From: JAAYZQ01 sp041300865 | GTDB taxonomy: Bacteria; Chloroflexota; Anaerolineae; JAAYZQ01 | Assembly: GCA_041300865.1 (NCBI GenBank) | Contig: JBFYTF010000172.1 | Coordinates: 1-64,000, forward strand | DNA length: 64,000 bases | Reading direction: 5' to 3' | In this document: positions 47,529 through 56,543 of the stretch, one piece after another | How positions within the stretch are numbered: the stretch's first letter is position 1 | How the letters are laid out: every line of letters begins with the position of its first letter | Made by a program: the position numbers and the translations under genes | The notes under the pieces: model-generated | Told to the model about the DNA's origin: nothing | Databases searched by the model: none | Seen by the model: the letters and a program-made list of their open reading frames with translations, nothing else

Positions 47529-48140
47529 GTGACCAAGGAGAACTGGGCGCCGTCGCCCGTGGCCGCGGTTGTGCTGGCCGCGGGTGGCTCGAAGCGCATG
47601 GGACAGCCAAAACAGCTCTTGCCCATCGACGGACAACCGATGGTCCGTCGCGTCGTGCAGGCCGTCTGCCGGGCCGCGCTGGCGCAGGTTGTCGTCGTTG
47701 TCGGTGCCCAGGGTGAGCGTGTCGCCCAGGCCCTGGCAGACCTGGAGCTGGAGGTCGTCTACAACCCAGCCTGGGAGCAGGGCATGAGCACTTCGCTGCG
47801 CGCCGGGCTGGGCGCCTTGCGGCCCGAGATCGAAGCCGCGCTGCTGGTGCTGGCAGACCAGCCGGGGCTCACGCCCGCCGTGCTGAGCGCCCTCGTGGAG
47901 GGGTACCGCGCCTCCCGGGCGCGCATTGTCGCGCCCTTTTATCGGGGCCGGCGCGGCAACCCGGTTCTCTTTGCCCGTGCCCTGTTCGACGAGCTGGGCC
48001 AGGTCGAGGGCGACAAGGGCGGCCGGGCCCTCCTCGTCCGCTTCGAGCAGGAGGTCATGCACGTGAACCTGGATGATGGGGCGATCCTTCTCGACGTCGA
48101 TACCAGACAGGACTACGAGGAATTGTGCAGCGAGAGTTGA
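47529..48140 (+). CDS. MobA-like nucleotidyltransferase (molybdenum cofactor cytidylyltransferase type)
   Basis: About 203 residues with the NTP-transferase opening VAAVVLAAGGSKRMGQPKQL, the acidic LLVLADQPGLTP metal site and FYRGRRGNPVLFARALFDEL. This pattern fits MocA, which adds CMP to molybdopterin for xanthine-dehydrogenase-type enzymes; none of those genes is in the window. An ATG at 47511 lies upstream of the predicted transcription start, so the GTG at 47529 is chosen, possibly leaderless. The 3' end overlaps the MFS gene by 16 bases. Confidence 0.85.
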   Translation: MTKENWAPSPVAAVVLAAGGSKRMGQPKQLLPIDGQPMVRRVVQAVCRAALAQVVVVVGAQGERVAQALADLELEVVYNPAWEQGMSTSLRAGLGALRPEIEAALLVLADQPGLTPAVLSALVEGYRASRARIVAPFYRGRRGNPVLFARALFDELGQVEGDKGGRALLVRFEQEVMHVNLDDGAILLDVDTRQDYEELCSES

Positions 48141-49525
48141 GCCCGCCCAAGACCGCGGACGAGGTTGCGACCCGACGGGCAGTGCTCGTCGCTACCACGC
48201 TGACGTCCTTTCTGACACCCTTCATGGACTCCGGGGCCAACGTCGCCCTGCCAGAGATCAGCCGCGAGTTTGGCATGGACGCGGTGGAGCTGTCGTGGGT
48301 GCGGATGGCGTATCTGCTGGCTGCCGCCGTCTTTCTCGTGCCCTTTGGCAAGCTAGCCGACATCTATGGCCGCAAACGGGTCTATACCTTTGGCACGATC
48401 ATCTTTATCCTGGCGGCGCTCGTTACCGCCTTTTCGACCTCCACGCCGATGTTTCTCGGCGGACGAGTGCTGCAGGGGCTCGGCAGCGCCTTGATCTTTG
48501 GCACCGGCGTTGCCATCCTGACGTCTGCCTTTCCTCCTGGAGATCGAGGGCGGGTGCTCGGTATCAATGTTGCCGCCGTCTACCTGGGTTTGTCGCTGGG
48601 CCCTTCCATCGGCGGGCTGCTCACTGCGCAGTTTGGCTGGCGAAGCATCTTTGTCGTCTCGGTCGCGCTGGGGGCCATTGCTCTGGCGTTCATCTGGCGC
48701 CGCCTCAAGGGTGAGTGGGCCGAGGCCAGGGGCGAGAGCTTTGATCTGCCCGGCAGCCTCATCTATGCCCTCTCCCTGGTTGCGCTGATGTTGGGCATTT
48801 CGCGGCTGCCGGATCCGGCTGCCATGGCGCTCGCCGGCGCTGGCGTGCTGGGTCTCGCTTTACTGGTTGCCTGGGAGATGCGCACCCCGGTCCCAGTGCT
48901 GGACATCCGTTTGCTGAGGTCGAACCGGACCTTTGCCTTTTCCAACCTCGCGGCCTTGATCAATTACAGCGCTACCGCCGCGACCGCCTTCCTTCTGAGC
49001 CTCTACCTGCGCTATGTCCAAGGCCTAGACGCCCAGACGGCCGGCTTGGTGCTCATCGCACAGCCGGTAGTGCAAGCTGTGCTTTCGCCCTTGACTGGCA
49101 CGCTTTCGGATCGCATCGAGCCCCGCATCGTCGCCTCGACCGGCATGGCCCTCACCGCTCTAGGGCTCGTCCTGCTGGTGGTCATCACCCCCACCACGCC
49201 GCTGTGGGCCATTATCCTGCGCCTGGGACTCCTGGGCCTTGGCTTTGCCCTCTTTTCCTCGCCGAACATGAACGCCATCATGGGGGCCGTCGAAAAGAGA
49301 CAGTATGGCGTGGCCTCGGCCATGCTGGCCACGATGCGCTTGATGGGCCAGATGTTCAGCCAGGGCATCGTCACCCTGCTCTTTGCTCTGTACATCGGCC
49401 GGGTCGAGATCGCACCCGAAAACTATCCGCTGTTCATGACCGCCGCCCGGGCCGCGTTTGGTATCTTTGCCGTCTTGTGCGGCTTTGGCGTCCTGGCCTC
49501 CATGGCCCGGGGCAAGATCCGTTAG
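48125..49525 (+). CDS. MFS multidrug efflux transporter (DHA2-like)
   Basis: The 466-residue protein has 13-14 predicted membrane helices, the loop 2-3 motif GKLADIYGRKRVYTFG and the antiporter helix-5 motif with LGLSLGPSIGGLLTAQFGWRS. This fits DHA2-type drug:proton antiporters (QacA/EmrB). The GTG start follows GAGGAATT within the end of the mocA-like gene. The exported compound is unknown. Confidence 0.9.
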   Translation: MQRELSPPKTADEVATRRAVLVATTLTSFLTPFMDSGANVALPEISREFGMDAVELSWVRMAYLLAAAVFLVPFGKLADIYGRKRVYTFGTIIFILAALVTAFSTSTPMFLGGRVLQGLGSALIFGTGVAILTSAFPPGDRGRVLGINVAAVYLGLSLGPSIGGLLTAQFGWRSIFVVSVALGAIALAFIWRRLKGEWAEARGESFDLPGSLIYALSLVALMLGISRLPDPAAMALAGAGVLGLALLVAWEMRTPVPVLDIRLLRSNRTFAFSNLAALINYSATAATAFLLSLYLRYVQGLDAQTAGLVLIAQPVVQAVLSPLTGTLSDRIEPRIVASTGMALTALGLVLLVVITPTTPLWAIILRLGLLGLGFALFSSPNMNAIMGAVEKRQYGVASAMLATMRLMGQMFSQGIVTLLFALYIGRVEIAPENYPLFMTAARAAFGIFAVLCGFGVLASMARGKIR

Positions 49526-49554
49526 CCCCCCAAACTCAAGAGATGAGGCATGGC

Positions 49555-50376
49555 ATGCAAGTCGACATCGCGTCTCGAACCCAGATCCTGCGTTCCCTTC
49601 GCCACCTGGTCGTCGACATGGATGGTGTTCTCTACCGGGGCACGGCCAAGATCCCGGGCACGCGGCAGTTCCTTGCGTTTCTGCGTGAGCAGGGCATCGG
49701 CTTTGTCCTGGCCACCAACAATGCCACCCGCACGCCTCAGCAGTTCGCGGCCAAGCTGGCGGGCATGGGCGTCGAGGTCGCGCCGGCCGAGATTCTGACC
49801 TCGGCCCAGGCGACGGCCGGCTACCTGGCCGCCATCGCCTTACCGGGCACGCGGGTGTTTATGGTGGGCATGGATGGGCTGCGCATCGCCCTCGAGGAAG
49901 CCGGTCTGAAGTTGGTGGAGCAGGACCCGGAGTACGTTGTCGTGGGTATGGATTTCTCTATCTGTTACGAGCGGCTGGCCGAGGCCACCCTCCACATCCG
50001 CGCGGGTGCCACCTTTCTCGGTACCAATCCCGACCTGACATTTCCTTCGGAGCGGGGAATTGTCCCGGGCGCAGGGGCGCTGCTGGCCCTGCTAGAGGCC
50101 GGCTCCGGCGTCAAGCCGCGCGTCATCGGCAAACCCGAGACGGCCCTCATGGAGCAGGCGATGCTGCGCCTGGGTGCCACCCGAGAGACGACGGCTGCCG
50201 TCGGAGACCGGCTGGAGACGGACATCGTGGCCGGCCAGCGCGCCGGCATCCGCACCCTGCTGGTGCTGAGCGGCGTTACCGACCGTGCCCTCCTGGCTCG
50301 CTCCGAGATCCAGCCCGACCTCACGTTCGAAGACGTGGCCGACCTGCGGGCCATCTGGAAAGAAGCCCTGTCGTGA
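49555..50376 (+). CDS. HAD-family phosphatase (NagD/PNPase-like)
   Basis: The 273-residue protein has the HAD motifs HLVVDMDGVLYRG (nucleophile Asp), ATNNATRTP, VIGKPE (Lys) and AVGDRLETDIVAG (metal Asp), with the C2 cap of the NagD/4-nitrophenylphosphatase group (YVVVGMDFSICYERL). It would hydrolyse a small phosphoester such as a sugar phosphate or nucleotide. GATGAGG precedes the ATG at 49555. It overlaps rlmN by four bases (GTGA). Confidence 0.9.
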   Translation: MQVDIASRTQILRSLRHLVVDMDGVLYRGTAKIPGTRQFLAFLREQGIGFVLATNNATRTPQQFAAKLAGMGVEVAPAEILTSAQATAGYLAAIALPGTRVFMVGMDGLRIALEEAGLKLVEQDPEYVVVGMDFSICYERLAEATLHIRAGATFLGTNPDLTFPSERGIVPGAGALLALLEAGSGVKPRVIGKPETALMEQAMLRLGATRETTAAVGDRLETDIVAGQRAGIRTLLVLSGVTDRALLARSEIQPDLTFEDVADLRAIWKEALS

Positions 50377-51473
50377 CAAAACGTATCGCGCTGTATGACC
50401 TCAGCTACCAGGAGCTGTCAGAGCTGTTGGACCTGTGGGGCGAGCCCCGGTTCCGGGCAGAGCAGGTGTGGGGCTGGCTCTACCGCTCGCTCGTCGACGA
50501 CGTCGACAAGATGCGGAACTTGCCTCGGCGGCTGCGTGAGCGACTGACCGCCGAGACCGTTCTCGACCTCCTGGCCCCCCTTGCCGAACAGGAATCCCCT
50601 TCAGGCCAGACGCGCAAGGTGCTTTTTCGCCTGTCCGACGGAAACACCCTGGAGAGCGTCCTCATGCTGTACGAAGAGCGACGCACGGCCTGCATCTCTT
50701 CCCAGGTCGGCTGCAGCATGGCCTGTGCTTTCTGCGCCACGGGCCAGGGTGGCCTGGCGCGCAACCTCACTTCGGGCGAGATCGTCGCCCAGGTTCTCTA
50801 CTTTGCCCGCGGACTGCGTGCCGTCGAGATCGAGCGGGCCGCGGCCGCACGCGACTATGCCCTGCTGCAGGAGCAGCACGTGACGAACGTAGTGTTCATG
50901 GGCATGGGTGAGCCGCTGGCCAATTATGCCGCCACCTGGAAGGCCATCGAAACCCTGTGCGACGAACGGGGTTATAATCTGGGAGCCCGGCGCATAACGC
51001 TGTCGACGGTGGGCCTGGTGCCTGGCATACGGCGGCTGGCCGGCGAGGGCTTGCCGGTAAACCTGGCGGTCTCGCTGCACGCCGCCGACGACGAGCTGCG
51101 CAACCGCCTGGTGCCGGTGAACCGGCGCTATCCCCTCCAGGAGCTTCTGGCCGCTATTCGGGACTATGCGGCGAAAACCGGGAGGCGCGTCACTGTCGAG
51201 TACGCGCTTATCGACGGTGTGAACGATTCGGTGGAGCAGGCCCGGCGGCTGGGTGCACTGCTGCAGGGCCTTCTGTGCCATGTGAACCTGATCCCGCTGA
51301 ATCCGACGCCAGGGGTGGCCCTCCAGCCCTCCTCGCGGCAGCAGGTCGACGTGTTTCGCCACGAGCTCGAGCGGGCGGGCATCGCCGCCACCGTGCGCAT
51401 GCGGCGCGGGATCGACATCGAGGCCGGTTGTGGCCAGCTGCGGCGCCGGGAGGCGGGCGAAAGCGCTCGTTAA
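50373..51473 (+). CDS. rlmN: 23S rRNA (adenine-2503-C2)-methyltransferase
   Basis: The 366-residue radical SAM enzyme has the cluster motif CSMACAFC (Cys114, 118, 121), the GMGEPLANY segment, and the acceptor Cys near the C-terminus in EAGCGQLR. It methylates C2 of A2503 in 23S rRNA and A37 in some tRNAs. It starts with GTG overlapping the HAD stop. The following rpe gene has its own promoter. Confidence 0.95.
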   Translation: MTKRIALYDLSYQELSELLDLWGEPRFRAEQVWGWLYRSLVDDVDKMRNLPRRLRERLTAETVLDLLAPLAEQESPSGQTRKVLFRLSDGNTLESVLMLYEERRTACISSQVGCSMACAFCATGQGGLARNLTSGEIVAQVLYFARGLRAVEIERAAAARDYALLQEQHVTNVVFMGMGEPLANYAATWKAIETLCDERGYNLGARRITLSTVGLVPGIRRLAGEGLPVNLAVSLHAADDELRNRLVPVNRRYPLQELLAAIRDYAAKTGRRVTVEYALIDGVNDSVEQARRLGALLQGLLCHVNLIPLNPTPGVALQPSSRQQVDVFRHELERAGIAATVRMRRGIDIEAGCGQLRRREAGESAR

Positions 51474-51476
51474 GGC

Positions 51477-51505
51477 TTGCATTTTTGCCCAAAAGAATGT
51501 ATGAT
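51477..51505 (+). promoter_or_regulatory. Promoter of rpe
   Basis: TTGCAT (51477-51482) and TATGAT (51500-51505), spacer 17, just after the rlmN stop. Confidence 0.65.
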
Positions 51506-51532
51506 TCTGCTTATACAAGAGGAGTGAATGCA

Positions 51533-52195
51533 TTGGCTGGACGCGTCAAGATAGCGCCGTCGATCCTGTCCGCTGACTTTGCCAGGCTGGGGGCCGACAT
51601 TGCCGAGGCTGAGGTGGCGGGTGCCGACTATATTCACGTGGACGTGATGGACGGTCACTTTGTGCCCAACATCACCATGGGACCGCCCGTAGTCAAGGCC
51701 GTTCGCCGCGTCACGGCTTTGCCCCTGGACGTGCACCTGATGATCGAGGCCCCGGAGCGGTACCTGGCCGACTTTGCTGCGGCTGGCGCGAACATCCTGA
51801 CGGTTCACGTTGAGACCTGCCCCCACCTCCACCGCACCTTGGAGCAGATCAAAGAGCTGGGCTGCCGGGCCGGGGTAACCCTCAACCCCGCCACGCCGGC
51901 TGCCAGCCTGCAAGAGATTCTACCCTACGTCGATTTGGTGTTGGTCATGACCGTCAATCCTGGCTTTGGCGGGCAGCATTATATCCCGAGCATGGACGGC
52001 AAGATCCGCCAGTTGCGTGCCATGCTGGACGGCACCGGCCTCGGGGCTGAGCTTGAGGTGGATGGTGGAATCGGACCGGAAACAGCCGCGCGCGTTGTTC
52101 AGGCGGGTGCGAATGTTCTCGTGGCGGGGTCCGCGATTTTTGGGGCCAAAGAAGGCGTGCGCGCTGCCATGAACCGGATACGCAATGCGCTCTGA
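51533..52195 (+). CDS. rpe: Ribulose-phosphate 3-epimerase
   Basis: The 220-residue TIM-barrel has IAPSILSADFARLG, YIHVDVMDGHFVPNITMGPP with the metal His/Asp set, DVHLMIEAPE, MTVNPGFGGQ and the phosphate-binding EVDGGI. It interconverts ribulose-5- and xylulose-5-phosphate. The TTG at 51533 is chosen because AGAGGAG lies seven bases before it; the GTG nine bases upstream overlaps that site. Confidence 0.95.
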   Translation: MAGRVKIAPSILSADFARLGADIAEAEVAGADYIHVDVMDGHFVPNITMGPPVVKAVRRVTALPLDVHLMIEAPERYLADFAAAGANILTVHVETCPHLHRTLEQIKELGCRAGVTLNPATPAASLQEILPYVDLVLVMTVNPGFGGQHYIPSMDGKIRQLRAMLDGTGLGAELEVDGGIGPETAARVVQAGANVLVAGSAIFGAKEGVRAAMNRIRNAL

Positions 52196-52209
52196 GGGCA
52201 AAGAGAGAA

Positions 52210-52243
52210 CCCGTCCTCTACAGCCCTCACTGCAGAAGACGGG
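52210..52243 (-). terminator. Terminator of rpmB
   Basis: In the rpmB transcript CCCGTCTTCTGCAG and CTGTAGAGGACGGG form a 14-bp stem (two G-U pairs) with a six-base loop, followed by the U-rich TTCTCTCTTTG. It also lies 14 bases past the rpe stop and may end that transcript with one C-A mismatch. Confidence 0.7.
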
Positions 52244-52286
52244 CTCCCGTCACAGGCGGCCCGAGCCGCCGGCAGTTTTGTCCTGC

Positions 52287-52475
52287 TCAGGGCGTCTGGC
52301 GCTTATTCAGGCTGCGCAGGCAGCGCGTGCAGAGGGTCATCCTCTGGGGACGGCCGTCCCTGAAGAGCGTGACCTTCTGGACATTCGGCTTCCACTGGCG
52401 CTTGGTGCGCACCATGGAGTGGCTCACGTTATGCCCAAACGATGGTGTTTTGCCGCAGATCTCGCATTTCGCCAT
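52287..52475 (-). CDS. rpmB: Ribosomal protein L28 (zinc-binding form)
   Basis: The 62-residue protein starts MAKCEICGKTPSFGHNVSHS and ends LCTRCLRSLNKRQ; Cys4, Cys7, Cys49 and Cys52 mark the C+ form that binds zinc. It is a large-subunit ribosomal protein. It is the only minus-strand gene in this block, as in Bacillus, where rpmB is also divergent from yloU-yloV. GGAGAGGTGCAATT precedes the ATG. Confidence 0.96.
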   Translation of the reverse strand: MAKCEICGKTPSFGHNVSHSMVRTKRQWKPNVQKVTLFRDGRPQRMTLCTRCLRSLNKRQTP

Positions 52476-52548
52476 AATTGCACCTCTCCTACATAGATAG
52501 AGCCAGCCTGGAAAGCGCTGGCCCGACGTGGTCCGGTTGGCGAGAGCT

Positions 52549-52577
52549 AGTTTACCACAGGCTGGGCGACAGTGCAA
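52549..52577 (-). promoter_or_regulatory. Promoter of rpmB
   Basis: Minus-strand TTGCAC (52572-52577) and TAAACT (52549-52554), spacer 17. Confidence 0.7.
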
Positions 52578-52703
52578 ACCAGACAGGGTGTAGTGCGCAA
52601 AGGGGGTGCATCTTTGGTTGTTTTTATCACGTGTGGGCCAGAAAAGGCCGTGGCGTCGAACTGCGAAGTGCACGTGCAAGCGTAGGAGGACAGGGGACGA
52701 TTC

Positions 52704-53054
52704 ATGGAACAGAGCAGCCTGGGTACGATTGAGGTAACGCCAACGGCGATTGCCAGCCTGGCAAGCCAGGCCGTCCTCGAGTGTTATGGGGTGGTCGGCA
52801 TGGCCGTCAAGGACCTGGCCAGCGGTATCGTCCAGATCCTTGCTCCCGCCAGCCATAGGCGCGGAGTGAACGTCCAGATCCTCGACGGCGAGATTATCAT
52901 TGACCTGTACGTCGTGATCGAGTATGGCACGCGGATCGTCGTCGTCGCGCGCAACATGCAGAGCGCGGTCAAGTACACCGTGGAGCGCGCTTTGGGAGTG
53001 CCGGTGACCGCAGTGAATGTGCACGTTCAAGACCTTCGTGTGAGCGCTGATTAG
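52704..53054 (+). CDS. Asp23/Gls24 family protein (YloU-like)
   Basis: The 116-residue protein has the DUF322 pattern: GTIEVTPTAIASLASQAVLE, CYGVVGMAVKD, IIIDLYVVIEYGTRI and VNVHVQDLRV. These cytoplasmic proteins act in envelope homeostasis or, as YloU, precede the fatty acid kinase gene. The order rpmB(divergent)-yloU-yloV is the same as in Firmicutes. GTAGGAGGACAGGGGACGATTC precedes the ATG. Confidence 0.92.
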   Translation: MEQSSLGTIEVTPTAIASLASQAVLECYGVVGMAVKDLASGIVQILAPASHRRGVNVQILDGEIIIDLYVVIEYGTRIVVVARNMQSAVKYTVERALGVPVTAVNVHVQDLRVSAD

Positions 53055-53129
53055 GCTCTCGCAGGGCGCAGTCCGAGCCGTGACCGGGAGAGAGTGGGAT
53101 CGAGAGGTTGGAGCCAGGAGGCAGCAGCA

Positions 53130-54809
53130 TTGACAGAACATCATGATGACAGCGTTGAGCGAGAAGTCGCTCCAGCAGGACGCCGGCCGGGAGGTACCAG
53201 GCTGTCCTGCGATGGGCAGGACCTGAAACGCCTGATCGGCGCAGGTCTCGCCTGGCTGGAACGCCACCAGTCTGCCATCAACGCTCTCAATGTCTATCCC
53301 GTCCCCGACGGTGACACGGGCACCAACATGTTGCTCACCATGCAGTCGGCGTATCGAGAGATTAACGACTCTCCCGAGGTAAACGTGGGGATCATTGCCC
53401 AGAAGGTGGCTCATGGCGCGCTAATGGGGGCGCGGGGCAACTCTGGGGTCATTCTGTCACAGATCTTTCGCGGTTTTGCGCGCAGCCTCGAGAAACTGGA
53501 GGCCTTCGGCACCGTCCAACTTGCTGCAGCTCTGCGAGAGGCAGCAGCCACGGCCTACAAAGGCGTGATCAAGCCTGTGGAGGGCACCATCTTGACCGTG
53601 GCCCGGGAGGCGGCTGAAGCGGCGGTACCTGCCGCCGCTGGCAGCGACGACCTCACCTATGTGCTGGAGCGGGTGGTGCAGGCGGCCAGGGAGTCGGTGG
53701 CCCGAACCCCATCCCTGCTGCCCGTCTTGGCCGAAGCCGGGGTCATCGACGCCGGGGGCCAGGGCCTGTACATCATTTTGGAAGGATTGCTGCGCTTCAC
53801 TCGGGGAGAACGTCTCAACATCGACACGGAGCTGGCCGCCGCCATGGGCCTCCAGGCCCTCCACCTGGGGAGTGAGGGCGATTACGGTTACGACATACAG
53901 TTCATCGTCCATGGGCACAACCTCGACGTCGAGGAGATCCGCGAGACCATCGCCGCCATGGGCGACTCTGCCCTGGTGGTGGGTGATTCTCGGGCTGTCA
54001 AGGTCCACGTTCACTCCCCAGAACCTGGCACGCCCATCAACTATGGCGCGAGCCTTGGCTCGCTGAGCCGGGTTATTGTCGAGAATATGCAGGAGCAGTA
54101 CCAGGAGTTTGTCCTGGGCAAGGCCAAGCCCGCCGCAGCTCCCGAGCCGCCCCTGGGCATCGGCACCGTGGTCGTCGCTCCGGGCGTCGGGCTGCACACC
54201 GTCTTTAAGAGCTTGGGGGCTAGTGCCGTTGTTTCCGGCGGGCAGACGATGAACCCCAGCACCGAGGAGCTGTTGAAGGCTGTGGAGAGTGTCGGCAGCG
54301 ACGAGATCATCATTTTGCCCAACAATAAGAACATTGTCATGACCGCCGAGCAGACCAAGGCGCTGTCCGAAAAGGCCGTCTCTGTTGTGCCGACCATCAC
54401 GATTCCGCAGGGCATCTCTGCCCTGCTTGCTCTGAACTACCAGTCCGACCTGGAGACCAACACCCGGGTCATGAGCGAGGCTGCCAAGTGCATCCAGACG
54501 GTAGAGGTGACCACAGCCGTCCGCTCAGTGCAGGTAAACGGCATGAGCGTTCAGGAGGGTGAGATCATTGGCCTCGTGAACGGCAAGCTATCGGTGAAAG
54601 GCAACTCTCCGGCTCCCGTGGTTCTCGACGCCCTGGCCGAGGTCGAGGCGGCCGGTTACGAGATCATCACAGTGTACTACGGAGAATCGGTGACGGAGGG
54701 TGAGGCCGAGGAGTTGGCCGGGCAGATTCGCGAGCACTACCCGGAACAGGAGATCGAGCTCGTGGACGGTGGCCAACCGCACTACCACTATATCCTTTCG
54801 GCAGAATAG
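53130..54809 (+). CDS. fakA: Fatty acid kinase catalytic subunit FakA/YloV (DhaL + DegV-like)
   Basis: The 559-residue protein has an N-terminal DhaL ATP domain (NVYPVPDGDTGTNM; ALMGARGNSGVILSQIFRGF; EAGVIDAGGQGL), a middle domain and a C-terminal DegV-like region ending in ITVYYGE..E. FakA phosphorylates fatty acids held by FakB proteins, giving acyl-phosphate for phospholipid synthesis. The TTG at 53130 follows AGGAGGCAGCAGCA. Two FakB-type genes follow directly, completing the system. Confidence 0.92.
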   Translation: MTEHHDDSVEREVAPAGRRPGGTRLSCDGQDLKRLIGAGLAWLERHQSAINALNVYPVPDGDTGTNMLLTMQSAYREINDSPEVNVGIIAQKVAHGALMGARGNSGVILSQIFRGFARSLEKLEAFGTVQLAAALREAAATAYKGVIKPVEGTILTVAREAAEAAVPAAAGSDDLTYVLERVVQAARESVARTPSLLPVLAEAGVIDAGGQGLYIILEGLLRFTRGERLNIDTELAAAMGLQALHLGSEGDYGYDIQFIVHGHNLDVEEIRETIAAMGDSALVVGDSRAVKVHVHSPEPGTPINYGASLGSLSRVIVENMQEQYQEFVLGKAKPAAAPEPPLGIGTVVVAPGVGLHTVFKSLGASAVVSGGQTMNPSTEELLKAVESVGSDEIIILPNNKNIVMTAEQTKALSEKAVSVVPTITIPQGISALLALNYQSDLETNTRVMSEAAKCIQTVEVTTAVRSVQVNGMSVQEGEIIGLVNGKLSVKGNSPAPVVLDALAEVEAAGYEIITVYYGESVTEGEAEELAGQIREHYPEQEIELVDGGQPHYHYILSAE

Positions 54810-54816
54810 GTGCTCC

Positions 54817-55671
54817 ATGGCAAACGCACGAATTGTGACCGATGTGACGGCGGACCTGGAGCCGGAGATCGTCGAGAGGCTCAAGATCGAGGTGCTCCCC
54901 GTCGAAATCCGGTTGGGCGACGAAAGGTACAGCCTGAACCAGGGCGATAGCTGGGAGCCCCTGTTCCGGCGCATGACCGACGCACCAGCCCGTGGGGCGC
55001 GGGCAACGATCTCCAGCAGCGAGTTCCAACAGACGTATGCCCGGCTGAACCGCGAGACGGAAGAGATCCTGGTGCTCGTCAGCTCGGGCAAACTGAGTGA
55101 CGCCTACCACCAGGCGCGGACCGCCGCCCGTGCCTTTCTTGGACGGTGCCGCATCGTCGTCCTTGATTCGTTATCGGCTTCGTGGGGCCTGAGCCTCATG
55201 GTCAAGGCCGCCGCCGAGGCCGCGGCAGCAGGACGCTCGCTCGACGAGATTGTGCGCCTGGTACGGGGCCTGTTGCCCCACGTCTATCTTGTCTTTTTCG
55301 TCGAGCGCCTGGATTATCTGGAGCACGGGGGGCGTATCGGTCCTGCCCAGGCACTCCTTGGCACAATGCTCCAGATCAAACCGCTGCTCCTCATTGAGGA
55401 TGGCGAGATCGTATCCATGGAAAAAGTGCGCACCCGGCTGCAGGCGGTCGAGAAGCTGGTGGATTTCGTGGCCGAGTTTGCGCGCGTGCAGCAGGTCGTG
55501 ATCTTGAACAGCCCGGTGGACAACGAGATCAACACACTAGTCCCTGAGTTGAGGACGCAGTTGGGGATGGCTCTGCCGGGAAAAAAGTTCGAGTCGATAG
55601 AATATGATCCGGTGTTGGCCTGCCACCTGGGACCGGAGGCTCTGGGCGTTGTCGTGTACGAGGGCGCGTGA
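54817..55671 (+). CDS. DegV/FakB fatty acid-binding protein (first copy)
   Basis: A 284-residue DegV protein: ARIVTDVTADLEPEIVERL, a TISSSEFQQTY segment where most have TSxPS, LVSSGKLSDAY, FFVERLDYLEHGGRIGPAQA and LLGTMLQIKPLL. FakB proteins present one fatty acid to FakA. The variation in the fatty-acid carboxylate loop relative to the second copy suggests different chain preference. It starts seven bases after fakA. Confidence 0.9.
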   Translation: MANARIVTDVTADLEPEIVERLKIEVLPVEIRLGDERYSLNQGDSWEPLFRRMTDAPARGARATISSSEFQQTYARLNRETEEILVLVSSGKLSDAYHQARTAARAFLGRCRIVVLDSLSASWGLSLMVKAAAEAAAAGRSLDEIVRLVRGLLPHVYLVFFVERLDYLEHGGRIGPAQALLGTMLQIKPLLLIEDGEIVSMEKVRTRLQAVEKLVDFVAEFARVQQVVILNSPVDNEINTLVPELRTQLGMALPGKKFESIEYDPVLACHLGPEALGVVVYEGA

Positions 55672-56543
55672 TGGCCGGGGTGCGCATTGTCACGGATAGC
55701 ACGTCTGACCTGCCCGCCGACCTGGCGTCGGCGTTTCGGATAGCGGTCGTTCCCTGCCAGTTGCTCTGGGGAAACCAAAGCTACCGGGATGGAGTGGACA
55801 TTCGACCGCCCGAGTTCTTTCGCAGGTTGGCGTCGAGCCGCGAGCTGCCACAGACTTCGCAGCCGCCGGTCACTGCCTTTGTCGACGTTTACCAGGCACT
55901 GCTCGAAGGCGAGGGGGTGCGGGCAGTTGTCTCGCTCCACGTGGCGGGAAGCCTGAGCGGGACACTCAACAGCGCTTGGGCCGCAGCTCAGAGCCTGGCG
56001 AGGCCAGAGCGAGTAGCTGTCGTCGATTCCGGTCAGGTCTCCATGGGCCTTGGTTGGGCCGCCGTCGAGGCAGCGAGAATGGCAGGCAACGGTGCTAGCC
56101 AGGTAGACGTCGTCCAGGGGGTGCAAGCCCTGCAGCCGCGGCTGAAGACGGTGGCCATGATTGACACGCTGGAGAACCTGCATAGAGGAGGCCGCATCAA
56201 CCAGGTCTCGGCCCTTTTGGGTACGGCCCTCCAGATCAAGCCTCTCGTCAGCCTGGACAGCGGCCGGCTGACGGTCTGGGCCAAGGTCCGCTCCCGAGCC
56301 AGGGCCCTCAAAGCGCTCATCGGCAGGGTGCGATCCTGGGGAGCGCTGGCCGAGCTGGCCGTCCTGCATGCGGGAGCGGAGGAGCTGGCGGTCGCCCTCG
56401 TGGCCGAATTAAGAGACCTGTATGGCGAGAGAGAGCTGAGAATTCTGCCGGCCGGCTCGGCGTTGACATCGCACCTGGGATTGGGAGCGGTGGGGGCCTG
56501 TGCCCTAGTTGCCGACGATTTATCGAGTCCCTTGGAGGGGTGA
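55671..56543 (+). CDS. DegV/FakB fatty acid-binding protein (second copy)
   Basis: A 290-residue DegV protein with the standard motifs: VRIVTDSTSDLPADLA, LPQTSQPPVTAFVDVY, VSLHVAGSLSGTLNSA, MIDTLENLHRGGRINQVSAL and LLGTALQIKPLVSL. TSQPP and SGTLNS form the carboxylate pocket. The ATG overlaps the stop of the first copy (TGATG), and its own stop overlaps recG in the same way, so the set is translationally coupled. Confidence 0.9.
   Translation: MAGVRIVTDSTSDLPADLASAFRIAVVPCQLLWGNQSYRDGVDIRPPEFFRRLASSRELPQTSQPPVTAFVDVYQALLEGEGVRAVVSLHVAGSLSGTLNSAWAAAQSLARPERVAVVDSGQVSMGLGWAAVEAARMAGNGASQVDVVQGVQALQPRLKTVAMIDTLENLHRGGRINQVSALLGTALQIKPLVSLDSGRLTVWAKVRSRARALKALIGRVRSWGALAELAVLHAGAEELAVALVAELRDLYGERELRILPAGSALTSHLGLGAVGACALVADDLSSPLEG

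Noticed and set aside
47412..48062. Upstream extension of the UroD-family frame to 614 codons
   Set aside because: The extension crosses a consensus promoter and the opposite-strand mocA-like gene; the ATG at 47411 has a strong ribosome binding site.
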